Below are positions 1 through 8,326 of a DNA stretch of 35,441 nt, in pieces. The stretch is from Flavobacteriales bacterium UBA958. Lineage in GTDB: Bacteria > Bacteroidota > Bacteroidia > Flavobacteriales_D > Crocinitomicaceae. The stretch lies in NCBI GenBank assembly GCA_002293045.1, contig DBCM01000067.1:1-35441 (forward strand), in the 5' to 3' direction. Each line of letters opens with the position of its first letter. Positions within the stretch are counted from its first letter, which is position 1. The notes below the pieces were generated by a model that saw only the letters and a program-made list of their open reading frames with translations, was not told the origin of the DNA and did no database searches. Position numbers and translations under genes: made by a program.

Positions 1-710
1 AGGAAGGTTGCTTCATGGTACAAGGTAGATGTTCCTTGTAAATACTCCGCCTGATCCTTAAAGGGCTTGGTGTCGGAGCAATAGGAATAGACCCGTGGTG
101 TTGGCATTGGAAGCGTGTAATCCGCATAGTTCACCCAAGAACCGTCTAAACGCTGAAAATCTCTACCCTGCGCCAAAAGTTTTAAGTGCTCCTTATTTAG
201 GTTGGCTTCGGAAATCGCTTCCTTATCAATCTTATATCGCTGGAATTTTTCTTCGATTTGAAACCCAAAAGTTTTAATGCGGTGCTTTAATGGAAAGGCT
301 GAAATCCGCATCCCCTCATCTTCAAAAATCAACGCTTTGGTTTTCATTTCAAGAGGGATGAAGGTAAAGTTAAAACTAAGCTTAGTTTCACTGGCACGAA
401 ACATCACCATTAAAATATCTAACAAGGCTGGAGGACCATAGACATGAACACCAGCAGTTCTGCCCAATAAACTCATGGTTCCAAGAAGACCAGGCAGCCC
501 ATAAAAATGGTCTCCATGTAAATGCGAAATCAAAATATGATTGATGCGTTGAAAGGGGGCGTTGAATTTTCTCAACTGCATTTGAGTGCCTTCGCCACAA
601 TCAATGAGCACATAACGATTATTGCAATTTACTAATTGAGCGGAACACGCACGGCTTGTTGTAGGAATAGCAGCAGAACTGCCAAGAATTAATACATTGA
701 AATTATTCAA
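1..710 (-). CDS. rnz: Ribonuclease Z, 3' part beyond window edge
   Basis: This is the N-terminal 236 or so codons of a metallo-beta-lactamase-fold endonuclease that matures tRNA 3' ends. The full protein is usually about 300 residues, so the C-terminus lies outside the window. The zinc-binding motif HLHGDH is at residues 63-68, followed by FYGLPGLLG, and the ILGSSAAIPT strand is at the N-terminus, all typical of RNase Z/ElaC. There is no ATG in frame: the upstream in-frame TAG leaves TTG at 708-710 as the best start. That TTG overlaps the stop of the STAS gene by 8 bases, which suggests translational coupling. It is the last gene of the pyrR-pyrB-STAS-rnz unit. The family call is firm; the start is probable. 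Confidence 0.92.
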   Translation of the reverse strand, partial: MNNFNVLILGSSAAIPTTSRACSAQLVNCNNRYVLIDCGEGTQMQLRKFNAPFQRINHILISHLHGDHFYGLPGLLGTMSLLGRTAGVHVYGPPALLDILMVMFRASETKLSFNFTFIPLEMKTKALIFEDEGMRISAFPLKHRIKTFGFQIEEKFQRYKIDKEAISEANLNKEHLKLLAQGRDFQRLDGSWVNYADYTLPMPTPRVYSYCSDTKPFKDQAEYLQGTSTLYHEATF

Positions 711-1050
711 AATCTGCTAAGGCTTCTTCAACGGATTGAAAAATCCTAAATACACGATCCAATTGAGCGATTTCAATCATTTTAAACACCGCGGGTTGAG
801 CGCCTGCGATGCCAAAAGCCCCATTGGTATCTTTACACAAACGATTAGCAACTAAGATTGCACTCAAACCCGAAGAGTCGCAGAACTTGGTATTGCTTAA
901 ATCCAATACCATCTTGTTATGGCCCTTTTTGTTTTCAAATGTAAATACCGATTTTAAGTCAGGAGCACTGTGGGTGTCTAGTTTTTCTACCATGGAGGTA
1001 ACCACTACCACATGGTTTCGGACGTCACTTTTAAAATTCATAGTAGGCAT
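703..1050 (-). CDS. STAS-domain protein, anti-sigma factor antagonist-like
   Basis: A 115-residue single-domain STAS protein of the SpoIIAA/anti-anti-sigma type. The hallmark segment FCDSSGLSAILVANR (about residues 56-70) contains the DSSG loop, where the conserved serine is phosphorylated in characterised relatives. No partner anti-sigma kinase or PP2C phosphatase is encoded nearby, so the partner is unknown. It begins 20 bases after pyrB and its stop overlaps the TTG start of rnz. The start MPTMNF (ATG at 1050) is assumed; an internal Met three codons later is also possible. The fold is clear from the sequence; a sigma-factor role is only inferred. Confidence 0.88.
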   Translation of the reverse strand: MPTMNFKSDVRNHVVVVTSMVEKLDTHSAPDLKSVFTFENKKGHNKMVLDLSNTKFCDSSGLSAILVANRLCKDTNGAFGIAGAQPAVFKMIEIAQLDRVFRIFQSVEEALADFE

Positions 1051-1070
1051 TTTATCAAATATATCAAAAA

Positions 1071-2000
1071 TCAGCGTTCAATCTGCGAAGCAAGTAAATA
1101 AATAACTGCCATACGAATAGCGACGCCATTCTCAACCTGATTTAAAATTATACTTTGTGGGCCATCTGCCACATCCGATGTGATTTCAACTCCCCTATTT
1201 ATTGGTCCGGGATGCATGATCACAATGTCCTTGCCGAGGCTATCCAACAGTTCTTGATTTAAGCCAAACTGTAAGGTGTAATCCCGTAAACTTGGGAAAT
1301 ATTGAATGTCCTGACGTTCAAGTTGAATCCGAAGCATATTGGCTACGTCACACCAAAGCAACGCTTCATGAAGATTATTTGAAACCTTTACGCCTAGATC
1401 GCCTATATGTTTAGGGATTAAGGTAGAAGGTCCGCAAACCATAACCTCAGCTCCAAGTTTTTGTAAGCAATAAATATTCGATAAGGCTACTCGAGAATGT
1501 AAGATATCTCCAATGATAGCCACCTTTTTCCCTTTCACGGAACCCAATTTCTCTCGAATTGAATACGCATCTAAAAGGGCCTGCGTAGGGTGTTCATGGG
1601 TTCCATCTCCTGCATTGATTACTTTGGCAGCAATATGCTTCGTTAGAAACCGCGCTGCTCCCGGCGAGGCATGACGGATGACTACCATGTCTACCTTCAT
1701 AGAAAGAATGTTATTTACGGTATCCATTAAGGTTTCACCCTTTTTTACAGAACTATTGGAAGAGGTAAAATTAACAACATCCGCAGAGAGTCGTTTAGCG
1801 GCCAACTCAAAAGACAAGCGGGTTCGTGTAGAATTTTCAAAAAATAAATTAGCAATGGTAATGTCCCTTAATGAAGGAACTTTTTTGATTGGCCGATTAA
1901 TCACCTCTTTAAATGAATCGGCAGTTTTGAAGATCATTTCAATATCTTCAACGGTTAAATCACGGATTCCCGTAAGGTGCGAAACGCTTAAATTATTCAT
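1071..2000 (-). CDS. pyrB: Aspartate carbamoyltransferase catalytic subunit
   Basis: Catalyses carbamoyl phosphate + L-aspartate to N-carbamoyl-aspartate, the committed step of pyrimidine synthesis in the cytoplasm. At 309 residues it has the usual catalytic-chain length. The carbamoyl-phosphate motif FFENSTRTRLSFELAAKRL contains STRTR at 57-61, and HPTQALLDAY begins at 137. The C-terminal MHPGPINRGVEI segment is also typical. No pyrI regulatory subunit is present in the window. The ATG start lies within the last codons of pyrR (8-base overlap reading ATGAATAA), so the two are probably translationally coupled. The order pyrR-pyrB puts it under the promoter ahead of pyrR. Confidence 0.97.
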   Translation of the reverse strand: MNNLSVSHLTGIRDLTVEDIEMIFKTADSFKEVINRPIKKVPSLRDITIANLFFENSTRTRLSFELAAKRLSADVVNFTSSNSSVKKGETLMDTVNNILSMKVDMVVIRHASPGAARFLTKHIAAKVINAGDGTHEHPTQALLDAYSIREKLGSVKGKKVAIIGDILHSRVALSNIYCLQKLGAEVMVCGPSTLIPKHIGDLGVKVSNNLHEALLWCDVANMLRIQLERQDIQYFPSLRDYTLQFGLNQELLDSLGKDIVIMHPGPINRGVEITSDVADGPQSIILNQVENGVAIRMAVIYLLASQIER

Positions 2001-2541
2001 TCGAATCCTTCATGTATAATTCTACTTTATCTTCTCCATCTACTTCAACCCAACTCACGATAACTTTCTCATGGAGCAAGGTATCTACAGACTTTCCAAT
2101 ATAATCGGCTTGTATTGGTAAATCGCGGTTGAATCTTCGATCGATAAGCACCAATAATTGTACCTTGGTGGGCCTTCCAAACGTCAACAAGGCATCTAAA
2201 CCCGAGCGGATAGTTCTTCCCGTAAACAATACATCATCAATCAGAATCACTTGTTTATTCTCGATGCTAAAATCGATGTTGGTAGCACTTGGTATAATCG
2301 GTTTTTCCCTTCTTCTAAAATCATCCCTATAAAAGGTAATATCCAAATTCCCACAAACGGGTGAGGTGGAAAGAATCTCTTGGAGTTTCTCTCGGAGGCG
2401 TTTCACTACATGAATTCCTCTGGGTTGTAACCCAATCAATACAGTGTTTGAGAAATCAGAATGTTGTTCAACGAGCTCGTGGCACAACCTTGTTAGGGTT
2501 AAATCGAACTGTTGCGCATCGAGAATAACCTGCTTATCCAT
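1993..2541 (-). CDS. pyrR: PyrR bifunctional pyrimidine regulator / uracil phosphoribosyltransferase
   Basis: A phosphoribosyltransferase-fold protein of 182 residues. The PRPP-binding loop VILIDDVLFTGRT is at about 98-110 and the PyrR-typical FYRDDFRRREKP is at about 70-81. Family members convert uracil + PRPP to UMP, and in Bacillus they also bind pyr mRNA leaders. I chose the ATG at 2539-2541 (MDKQVILDAQQF); a TTG three codons upstream is possible but lies inside the promoter box at 2548-2555. The predicted transcript starts only about three bases before this ATG, so there is no leader for a cis attenuator. It overlaps pyrB by 8 bases and lies downstream of ispF. Confidence 0.93.
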   Translation of the reverse strand: MDKQVILDAQQFDLTLTRLCHELVEQHSDFSNTVLIGLQPRGIHVVKRLREKLQEILSTSPVCGNLDITFYRDDFRRREKPIIPSATNIDFSIENKQVILIDDVLFTGRTIRSGLDALLTFGRPTKVQLLVLIDRRFNRDLPIQADYIGKSVDTLLHEKVIVSWVEVDGEDKVELYMKDSNE

Positions 2542-2547
2542 TCCTTG

Positions 2548-2555
2548 CAAAGATA
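2548..2555 (-). promoter_or_regulatory. Promoter -7 box ahead of pyrR
   Basis: On the minus strand this reads TATCTTTG, an exact match to the Bacteroidota TAnnTTTG box. A TTTG lies 15 bases further upstream (2571-2574), somewhat close for a -33 element. The predicted start of transcription is about 2544, giving a leader of roughly three bases before the pyrR ATG. Confidence 0.6.
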
Positions 2556-2579
2556 GTAAAATATATTAGACAAAGAATT

Positions 2580-3059
2580 TCAGTGCTTCTGAAGTAAGAC
2601 GGTTGCATATGCCTTAATGGCTAACCCTTCACCAAACGAATCTACCCGCTCATGGGTAGTTGCTTTAATCGAAACGGCATCTATATCTACCTTCAAAATC
2701 CCTGCAATGATGGATTGAATCTGTGGGATGTGAGGATTGAGTTTGGGTTGCTCCAGAATAACCGTTGAATCAAGATTTATGAGCGAATATCCATGTGATT
2801 TCATTAAATCAACCACGTTCGTCAACAAAATCTTAGAATCTATTCCCTTGTATTGGGGGTCTTTATCTGAAAAATGGTAACCAATATCTCTCAAATTGGC
2901 AGCCCCGAGGATCGCATCACAAATAGCATGCAACAGCACATCCGCATCGGAATGTCCAACGGCACCGATGTCCGATGGGATTTCTACCCCTCCAATAAAG
3001 AGTGGTATTCCAGGTGCTAAGCGATGAACATCAACCCCAAAGCCAATCCTTAGGATCAT
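2580..3059 (-). CDS. ispF: 2-C-methyl-D-erythritol 2,4-cyclodiphosphate synthase
   Basis: Forms MEcPP from CDP-ME-2-phosphate in the MEP isoprenoid pathway. It has 159 residues, the usual length. The zinc ligands match the family: Asp10 and His12 in GFGVDVHRL, and His44 in GHSDADVLLHAICDA. The C-terminal signature is present but altered: the segment reads KATTHERVDSFGEGLA where most relatives have KATT-x-E-x-LGFxGRxEGIA, so the usual GR pair is missing. The ATG overlaps the stop of porV by four bases (ATGA), suggesting porU-porV-ispF co-transcription. The function is confident and the C-terminal divergence is notable. Confidence 0.94.
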   Translation of the reverse strand: MILRIGFGVDVHRLAPGIPLFIGGVEIPSDIGAVGHSDADVLLHAICDAILGAANLRDIGYHFSDKDPQYKGIDSKILLTNVVDLMKSHGYSLINLDSTVILEQPKLNPHIPQIQSIIAGILKVDIDAVSIKATTHERVDSFGEGLAIKAYATVLLQKH

Positions 3060-4309
3060 ACATCAGCAGCTTTTACTTGCTTTTCGCCAAGGTACAGACG
3101 AAGAGTAAAACGCAAGGTATTCGACAAGGGATTTTGACGACCGTTTAAGGACGCTAAATAGGAAAAATCAATGCCGAACATGTTATACTTCAAGCTAGCT
3201 CCCAAATTTAAATATTGCCGGTTTCCTTTGTTTCTGCTCTCGTAAAACACCCCTGAACGAACGGCAAAGGTTTCGTTGTACCACCACTCGATGCCACCTG
3301 CAATATTAATTTCTGATAATTCCTCTTTAAATTTTGATCCTTTCACGGTTTGGTAGGTACCATCTCCATTCACGATATACTCCCCATTTTCATCCTTCGC
3401 AACTACTCCAGGCGCATCATAAAACGACTGCAACATCCCGTTAATCACGCCTACATCACCGCTTCGACCTGATAACATCACGGTTTCACCGTCGATTTGA
3501 TCATACAGTGCAGGAGTAGGAACCAACAAGCGTTGAATATCAATTGAATACGTAACGCTATTGTACGAATCATACTTCGCCACAATAGCATTTCCGATTT
3601 TTAGGTTCATTGGAATGAAATCACGCTTAGCCAATACGGAATAGGCTACTTTATTCCCTATGTTGTTGATGGTTGCTGCAAATTGATACGTCGCTGCCGT
3701 TTTCCCCAACTTGACGCGGTCATTGTAATAGGCAAAAGAAAGGTCTGCTGCACCAACTGTTCCTGGTTTGGTCATTACACCCGCTACGGTTAAGCCTCCG
3801 GTTAAATTTGAATACGCGAATTTTCCATTGACCCCAATACTAAATTTATCCGACAACTTGAAGGCGTATGCTCCTGTAAGTTCAAATTCACTGGGTTTAT
3901 CGTCTCTCAGCACATTGCCAGAAGCATCGGTAAAGGTTATTTCTCCTAAGCTAAAGAACCTCAGTGCACCCCCAATGGCATGCTTTTTATTCACCCGATA
4001 ATAGCCGGATAAATACGATAAGTGCATATCATTCGTGAGTTGGCGAAGCCAAGGTGTATATGATAAACTTAATTCGCTATTCTTTTCAGCAAAGCTTAAG
4101 CCTGCTGTATTCCAATAAACCGAGGTCGCACTTGGACTCAGCGCAGTGCCGGCTTCCCCCATTCCTCCGGCTCTAGAGTCTGGCGTTATTGCCATGAAAG
4201 GCAGGGCCGTAGTAATGGTATTAAGTTGTAAACTATTTTGGTTTGCATCCTGAGAAAAAACAACCAAGGGTGCGAGAAATAAGATAGGAAAAAATATTAA
4301 AATCCGCAT
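3056..4309 (-). CDS. porV: Type IX secretion outer-membrane protein PorV (LptO)
   Basis: A 417-residue outer-membrane beta-barrel protein of the FadL-like PorV family. PorV shuttles type IX cargo from the translocon to the PorU sortase. The start is the ATG at 4307-4309, which gives a clean signal peptide (MRILIFFPILFLAPLVVFSQ); the longer frame begins with TTG and adds six residues ahead of it. The mature N-terminus contains the family-typical PDSRAGGMGEAGTALSP and the YWNTAGLSF segment. The remainder is amphipathic strand-like sequence ending in NTLRFTLRLYLGE. It follows porU by about 58 bases with no promoter box visible between them, and overlaps ispF. The porU-porV pairing supports the call strongly. 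Confidence 0.95.
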   Translation of the reverse strand: MRILIFFPILFLAPLVVFSQDANQNSLQLNTITTALPFMAITPDSRAGGMGEAGTALSPSATSVYWNTAGLSFAEKNSELSLSYTPWLRQLTNDMHLSYLSGYYRVNKKHAIGGALRFFSLGEITFTDASGNVLRDDKPSEFELTGAYAFKLSDKFSIGVNGKFAYSNLTGGLTVAGVMTKPGTVGAADLSFAYYNDRVKLGKTAATYQFAATINNIGNKVAYSVLAKRDFIPMNLKIGNAIVAKYDSYNSVTYSIDIQRLLVPTPALYDQIDGETVMLSGRSGDVGVINGMLQSFYDAPGVVAKDENGEYIVNGDGTYQTVKGSKFKEELSEINIAGGIEWWYNETFAVRSGVFYESRNKGNRQYLNLGASLKYNMFGIDFSYLASLNGRQNPLSNTLRFTLRLYLGEKQVKAADV

Positions 4310-4367
4310 AATTAAAATTGTATACAAGGCGCTAATATACGGAATTCGAGGTGCTTTATTGTACAGA

Positions 4368-7300
4368 CTAATTTATTATGACCATTTTTTCTGTTTCCTC
4401 GGCACGTTTTCCTTCATTATTTTGATATTGCAGGCGATAGATGTACACGCCATTGGCTAATTTATCTCCATAGTCATCTCGCCCATCCCAAAACAATCCT
4501 CTGGTCGTAAATCCTTGCGTATTCACTTGATTTTGAATGGTTTTAACCAGCCTACCTCCTATGGTGAAAATCTGGATTTGAACATCCATGATGTCGCAAG
4601 ATTGGTTGTGTTCTAGCATAAACTCCGTGGAAGTAGAAAATGGATTTGGATAATTGTACAGCCTCTTTACCGTAGGGGTTTCATCCGCTTGTACATTGAA
4701 GGAAATCTTTACATCTGATGAATTATTATTTACATCCCATGCCTTAACACTAATGGAGTGGCTCCCGGGGGTCAAGGCGTTGAAGGGATATTTTACTTGC
4801 CCCGATTGGTAAGTGTTTAAATCTGCGGAATAGTATTCATTCAAGATGATTGGATTCGAAGATTCCTCGTCCAATATTGCCATCAAATCGTGACCGATGC
4901 CATTCCCGACCGTATTGATACCACTTTCGTCAAATAGCTTTAAAAAAAGCACCGGAGATTCATCACTGATCCCCCCGTCTATGAACTGCTCATCGTTTAA
5001 ATATGCATTGATCTCTGGACCAATTGAATCAATCAAACCATTTGGGTCGATTCCACCTATGATGAAGGTCGTATCTAAACCGATGGCATCCGTTTGATTC
5101 GAAAATGCATAATAACTCAACTTACCACGGCCCAAATTCAACGCAATGTCTTTAGGAACAATAAAACTAAACTCAAAGTACCCGTTTGATACACTTGCTT
5201 TCCCCTTGTACAATATATTCCTTTGCAATTCAAAATCCAGTACCGGAGAACTTGGGTCTTGCCCTAAGGTTTGATTGTTTTTTATTTTATCGAAAACAGA
5301 AGGGACCAAGGTTCCATTAAATGTAGACACAAGGGCTTGATTTGCATCAACGATGTGCCCCTTGACGGTTACTTTACTTAGGGCTTTTAGCGTATCTAGG
5401 GACGCGTATGCGGCACCGTTGATGCTATCGGTTACTACTCCTAATCGCGGTAGCGCTATTCTCAAGGCAGGATCTCCAATTAGGGTAAAACTCCGCTTGT
5501 TATCGGAGGAGAGCGCCACATTTTTGGTTTTCTCAACAATTTCACCAAACGTTCTTGGATTGCCCGAAGCATCGCGCACAAAGGCATTGTTGGTGAAGGC
5601 AATGCCAACACTTGAATTCACGCCAAAAAACACCGATCGTGTGGTGGTCATTAAGGCGATTGCTCCACCCCTTGGATTGAGGGACATCCACTCCCCCGCA
5701 GATACCCTCGAAGGATCATCGTACTTGGTAAATTCGCAGGTGGCGGATACAAATAAGGTCAAGGCATTGATGTTTTGCCAAGACTGTATTTGCGGTATGG
5801 TTACCACACGTTCTTCAGCCAACCCCACCTCTCCGCCGTGACCAACATAATTCATGACTAAAGTTCCGCGATTAATTCGGTCCGTAACGGCATCAAACAC
5901 CTCAGGATATCGCTGTCCTCCGGCTGACGTTTGCTGTGGATAGGCGTCCATGTACAATTTATCCACGTTCAATTCTCGATGATTGGCCTTTAAAATATCA
6001 TATTGTGGTTCGGTGTCATTTTTTATAAAATATCCATTCTCCTCATCGTCTGCAATTTGAACTACTTTAGTTCGCCAATCGCCAAAAGTGAGCGCTGAAT
6101 TGTCATCTAAACAACAATTAGCATTCGCAGATTGAAAAATCTGAGAACCATTTTTCATGTAATGTTCAATTTTGTCCACTTGTTGTTTGGCTTGAGTGAC
6201 ATCGCTGATTAGTAAGCGGCCTATCCCAATGTCGATCATATCGGCATCGGAAATGGCTTCATTGTCGTCAAGCATCCCGAAATAGTCATCGGTAACAAGG
6301 GCTGATATATGATTTTCACTGTTGTCTACTTGATAGGTCACGATGAAATTATTGTTATTCGCAATTCGGTCTTTAGGATCATAGGTTCCATCGCCAAATA
6401 GGCACAAATACTTCAACATTTTTGAGCCATTTTGCAGCGAGCGATCATAGAACATTTTTGCCATTTTGCGAATTGCTGTAGGATCTTGTGCACCCGAACT
6501 AAATTCATTGTAAACTTGATCAATAAGCACGGTGTGCACTGCTAATCCTTCTGCCCGATGCAAATTGGCCAGGCGTTCTGCGTGACTGTAAAACTCCGAA
6601 GGGGTAACAATTAAATAATCAATTTGAGATAAGCCGTGTAAATTTTGATTATCAATGCGGCCAATGGCTGCTGGGGTTAAAAAACCAATTCCATTGGAGG
6701 CAACAAATTCGCGGTAATATTTTTCACACCAAAAATTAAACACATTCCCAGTTAGAATTCCTTTTACCTTGCGTGGCGTATGTGGAACAGAAAGATCCCA
6801 AACAAAGCCCGTAGAATTCACATTACTCAACTGATACTTTACTAACACGGAAGAATCGGGAAGGGTTAAATTGCGGAAACCAAATTGCGCACCACTGAAT
6901 ATCAAATTCCTTCGCGCATTGAGTAATATTCGATCCAAGTATGCCAGTGTGGTTGCATTGTTTCGCGTTACGGAAAGATTAAGGGTGAGGGTTGAACTTG
7001 GATTGGCCGCCGAAAAATTTACCACTGAGCGGTTAAAGTCGTATGGGGCAACTGGAAGCGTGGATTGAAAAACTTGGGTGCCGTTCAGTGTATATTTTTG
7101 TGCGGTCCCTGCCGAAGACTGTGCATTTGCAGCCAAACCGACCCGAAACCGCGCGGGCGTTGTGGATTCGATGGCAGGTACAGAAAATGTAAAATTCCTG
7201 GACAATTCAATATCAAACAATTCCCCATACCAGCGTTTGCCACCACCAACGAGTGAAACCAAGTCATTTTCGTACACGTCTCGAAAATCATAGCTCGTGT

Positions 7301-8189
7301 ACGTCAAACTTTCAACACCCGAAGAATAATCGATCTCATTGATGATTTTTGCAGGGAGTGAAGAACTGATCTGAATGAAATAAAACGACTTATCAGAATA
7401 AGGATTTCTTCGCTGCTCGAACTCTACCGTCCCGTTGGGATACCATTGGTGCGGGCCATGCCCATAAAAAAGAATATAATCTCCCTCATCGAAGGAACCG
7501 TCTTGCCCCCCAACGATACTGATGGCATTCTGAGCAAGATCATCGGTATAGGGAGTCGCATTAAGCTCAGGCAAGCTTCCTTCACCATTTCCAAAAACAT
7601 GGATATGGTTAGGATTTAAGCCATTTACATTAATGCCAAGGGCACTTAATAAGGAACGATCAATTTTGTGAATACCATCTGAACTGACAGATATTTTATA
7701 CCATTCACCTTGCTCCAGCACTGAATTCGCTGCAAAATCCTTGGTTATAGCGCTTGGGGATTGTTTGGTTAAATTCACGGACAACGCCGTTAGTTTTTTG
7801 ACCGTTCCTTGCTCTAAATAAAACGGGTAACAAGAAAAACTCAACATCGGAAGGTTCGCCGCACGAACTACTTTTAGGGAATAATTTAAGGAGTTTGGCA
7901 GCTCAAAACCGATGGCTGCCAAATAATTAATTTCAGCAGCGGTGGCGTTGATTGCATTGTAGGAAATTAATTCGCAAGAAAAATCCGCTGATTTTAACTC
8001 TTTGCGGTACAAAAACCTTGGAATTCCATCCGTGGAAGCTTCGCCTGAAAGCGAGGGTGCTAGGTACGTTGACTCCCCCAAACTAACTGAAATGGGCGCT
8101 GTCCAAGGGAGAACAATCTCAAGCGACTGAGCCCAAAAAGAAAAGTAAGAAAAACAAATTAAAAAACCCAGGATGTGGAGATACTTCAT
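4368..8189 (-). CDS. porU: Type IX secretion sortase PorU (peptidase C25 family)
   Basis: A 1273-residue gingipain-like cysteine protease. PorU is the outer-membrane sortase that removes the C-terminal signal of type IX cargo and joins the cargo to lipopolysaccharide. It has a signal peptide (MKYLHILGFLICFSYFSFWA), a long beta-rich N-terminal region, and then the C25 catalytic domain. The catalytic His784 sits in YVGHGGEVGLAEERV and Cys818 in SATCEFTKYDDP. The C-terminus carries a FlgD-like CTD fold starting at YNYPNPFSTSTEF and ending in MVIIN. There is no nearby alternative Met, so the start is secure. The promoter box at 8194-8201 ends only four bases before the ATG. Confidence 0.96.
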   Translation of the reverse strand: MKYLHILGFLICFSYFSFWAQSLEIVLPWTAPISVSLGESTYLAPSLSGEASTDGIPRFLYRKELKSADFSCELISYNAINATAAEINYLAAIGFELPNSLNYSLKVVRAANLPMLSFSCYPFYLEQGTVKKLTALSVNLTKQSPSAITKDFAANSVLEQGEWYKISVSSDGIHKIDRSLLSALGINVNGLNPNHIHVFGNGEGSLPELNATPYTDDLAQNAISIVGGQDGSFDEGDYILFYGHGPHQWYPNGTVEFEQRRNPYSDKSFYFIQISSSLPAKIINEIDYSSGVESLTYTSYDFRDVYENDLVSLVGGGKRWYGELFDIELSRNFTFSVPAIESTTPARFRVGLAANAQSSAGTAQKYTLNGTQVFQSTLPVAPYDFNRSVVNFSAANPSSTLTLNLSVTRNNATTLAYLDRILLNARRNLIFSGAQFGFRNLTLPDSSVLVKYQLSNVNSTGFVWDLSVPHTPRKVKGILTGNVFNFWCEKYYREFVASNGIGFLTPAAIGRIDNQNLHGLSQIDYLIVTPSEFYSHAERLANLHRAEGLAVHTVLIDQVYNEFSSGAQDPTAIRKMAKMFYDRSLQNGSKMLKYLCLFGDGTYDPKDRIANNNNFIVTYQVDNSENHISALVTDDYFGMLDDNEAISDADMIDIGIGRLLISDVTQAKQQVDKIEHYMKNGSQIFQSANANCCLDDNSALTFGDWRTKVVQIADDEENGYFIKNDTEPQYDILKANHRELNVDKLYMDAYPQQTSAGGQRYPEVFDAVTDRINRGTLVMNYVGHGGEVGLAEERVVTIPQIQSWQNINALTLFVSATCEFTKYDDPSRVSAGEWMSLNPRGGAIALMTTTRSVFFGVNSSVGIAFTNNAFVRDASGNPRTFGEIVEKTKNVALSSDNKRSFTLIGDPALRIALPRLGVVTDSINGAAYASLDTLKALSKVTVKGHIVDANQALVSTFNGTLVPSVFDKIKNNQTLGQDPSSPVLDFELQRNILYKGKASVSNGYFEFSFIVPKDIALNLGRGKLSYYAFSNQTDAIGLDTTFIIGGIDPNGLIDSIGPEINAYLNDEQFIDGGISDESPVLFLKLFDESGINTVGNGIGHDLMAILDEESSNPIILNEYYSADLNTYQSGQVKYPFNALTPGSHSISVKAWDVNNNSSDVKISFNVQADETPTVKRLYNYPNPFSTSTEFMLEHNQSCDIMDVQIQIFTIGGRLVKTIQNQVNTQGFTTRGLFWDGRDDYGDKLANGVYIYRLQYQNNEGKRAEETEKMVIIN

Positions 8190-8193
8190 AGTA

Positions 8194-8201
8194 CAAAAAT
8201 A
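8194..8201 (-). promoter_or_regulatory. Promoter -7 box ahead of porU
   Basis: The minus strand reads TATTTTTG, an exact TAnnTTTG match. The expected transcription start is about 8190, next to the porU ATG at 8189, so porU-porV-ispF mRNA would be leaderless. No well-spaced -33 TTG is visible. Confidence 0.6.
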
Positions 8202-8252
8202 CGGGGAAAGTTCAAAAACGGAAAGGTGTTTTATTTATTTGAAATTATTTAC

Positions 8253-8260
8253 GATATTTG
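8253..8260 (+). promoter_or_regulatory. Possible promoter box ahead of porP/sprF
   Basis: This reads GATATTTG, five of the six fixed positions of TAnnTTTG. It is the only candidate in the porU/porP divergent gap that could serve the plus-strand porP-gldJ unit. The leader would be about 30 bases to GTG 8294, or about 63 to ATG 8327. This is a weak call. Confidence 0.3.
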
Positions 8261-8326
8261 TAACCAAGTTAACTTAAATCCGTACAAGCGCTCGTGATAA
8301 AACGTAGAAGATTGTTCTTATTTCGC

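Noticed and set aside
2551..2579. A PyrR-type attenuator ahead of pyrR
   Set aside because: The gap between ispF and pyrR is under 40 bases and contains no stem-loop with a U-tract.
5353..5841. 162-codon open frame antisense to porU
   Set aside because: It lies entirely within the catalytic domain coding region of porU, has no recognisable domain or promoter box, and is explained by codon bias of the opposite strand.
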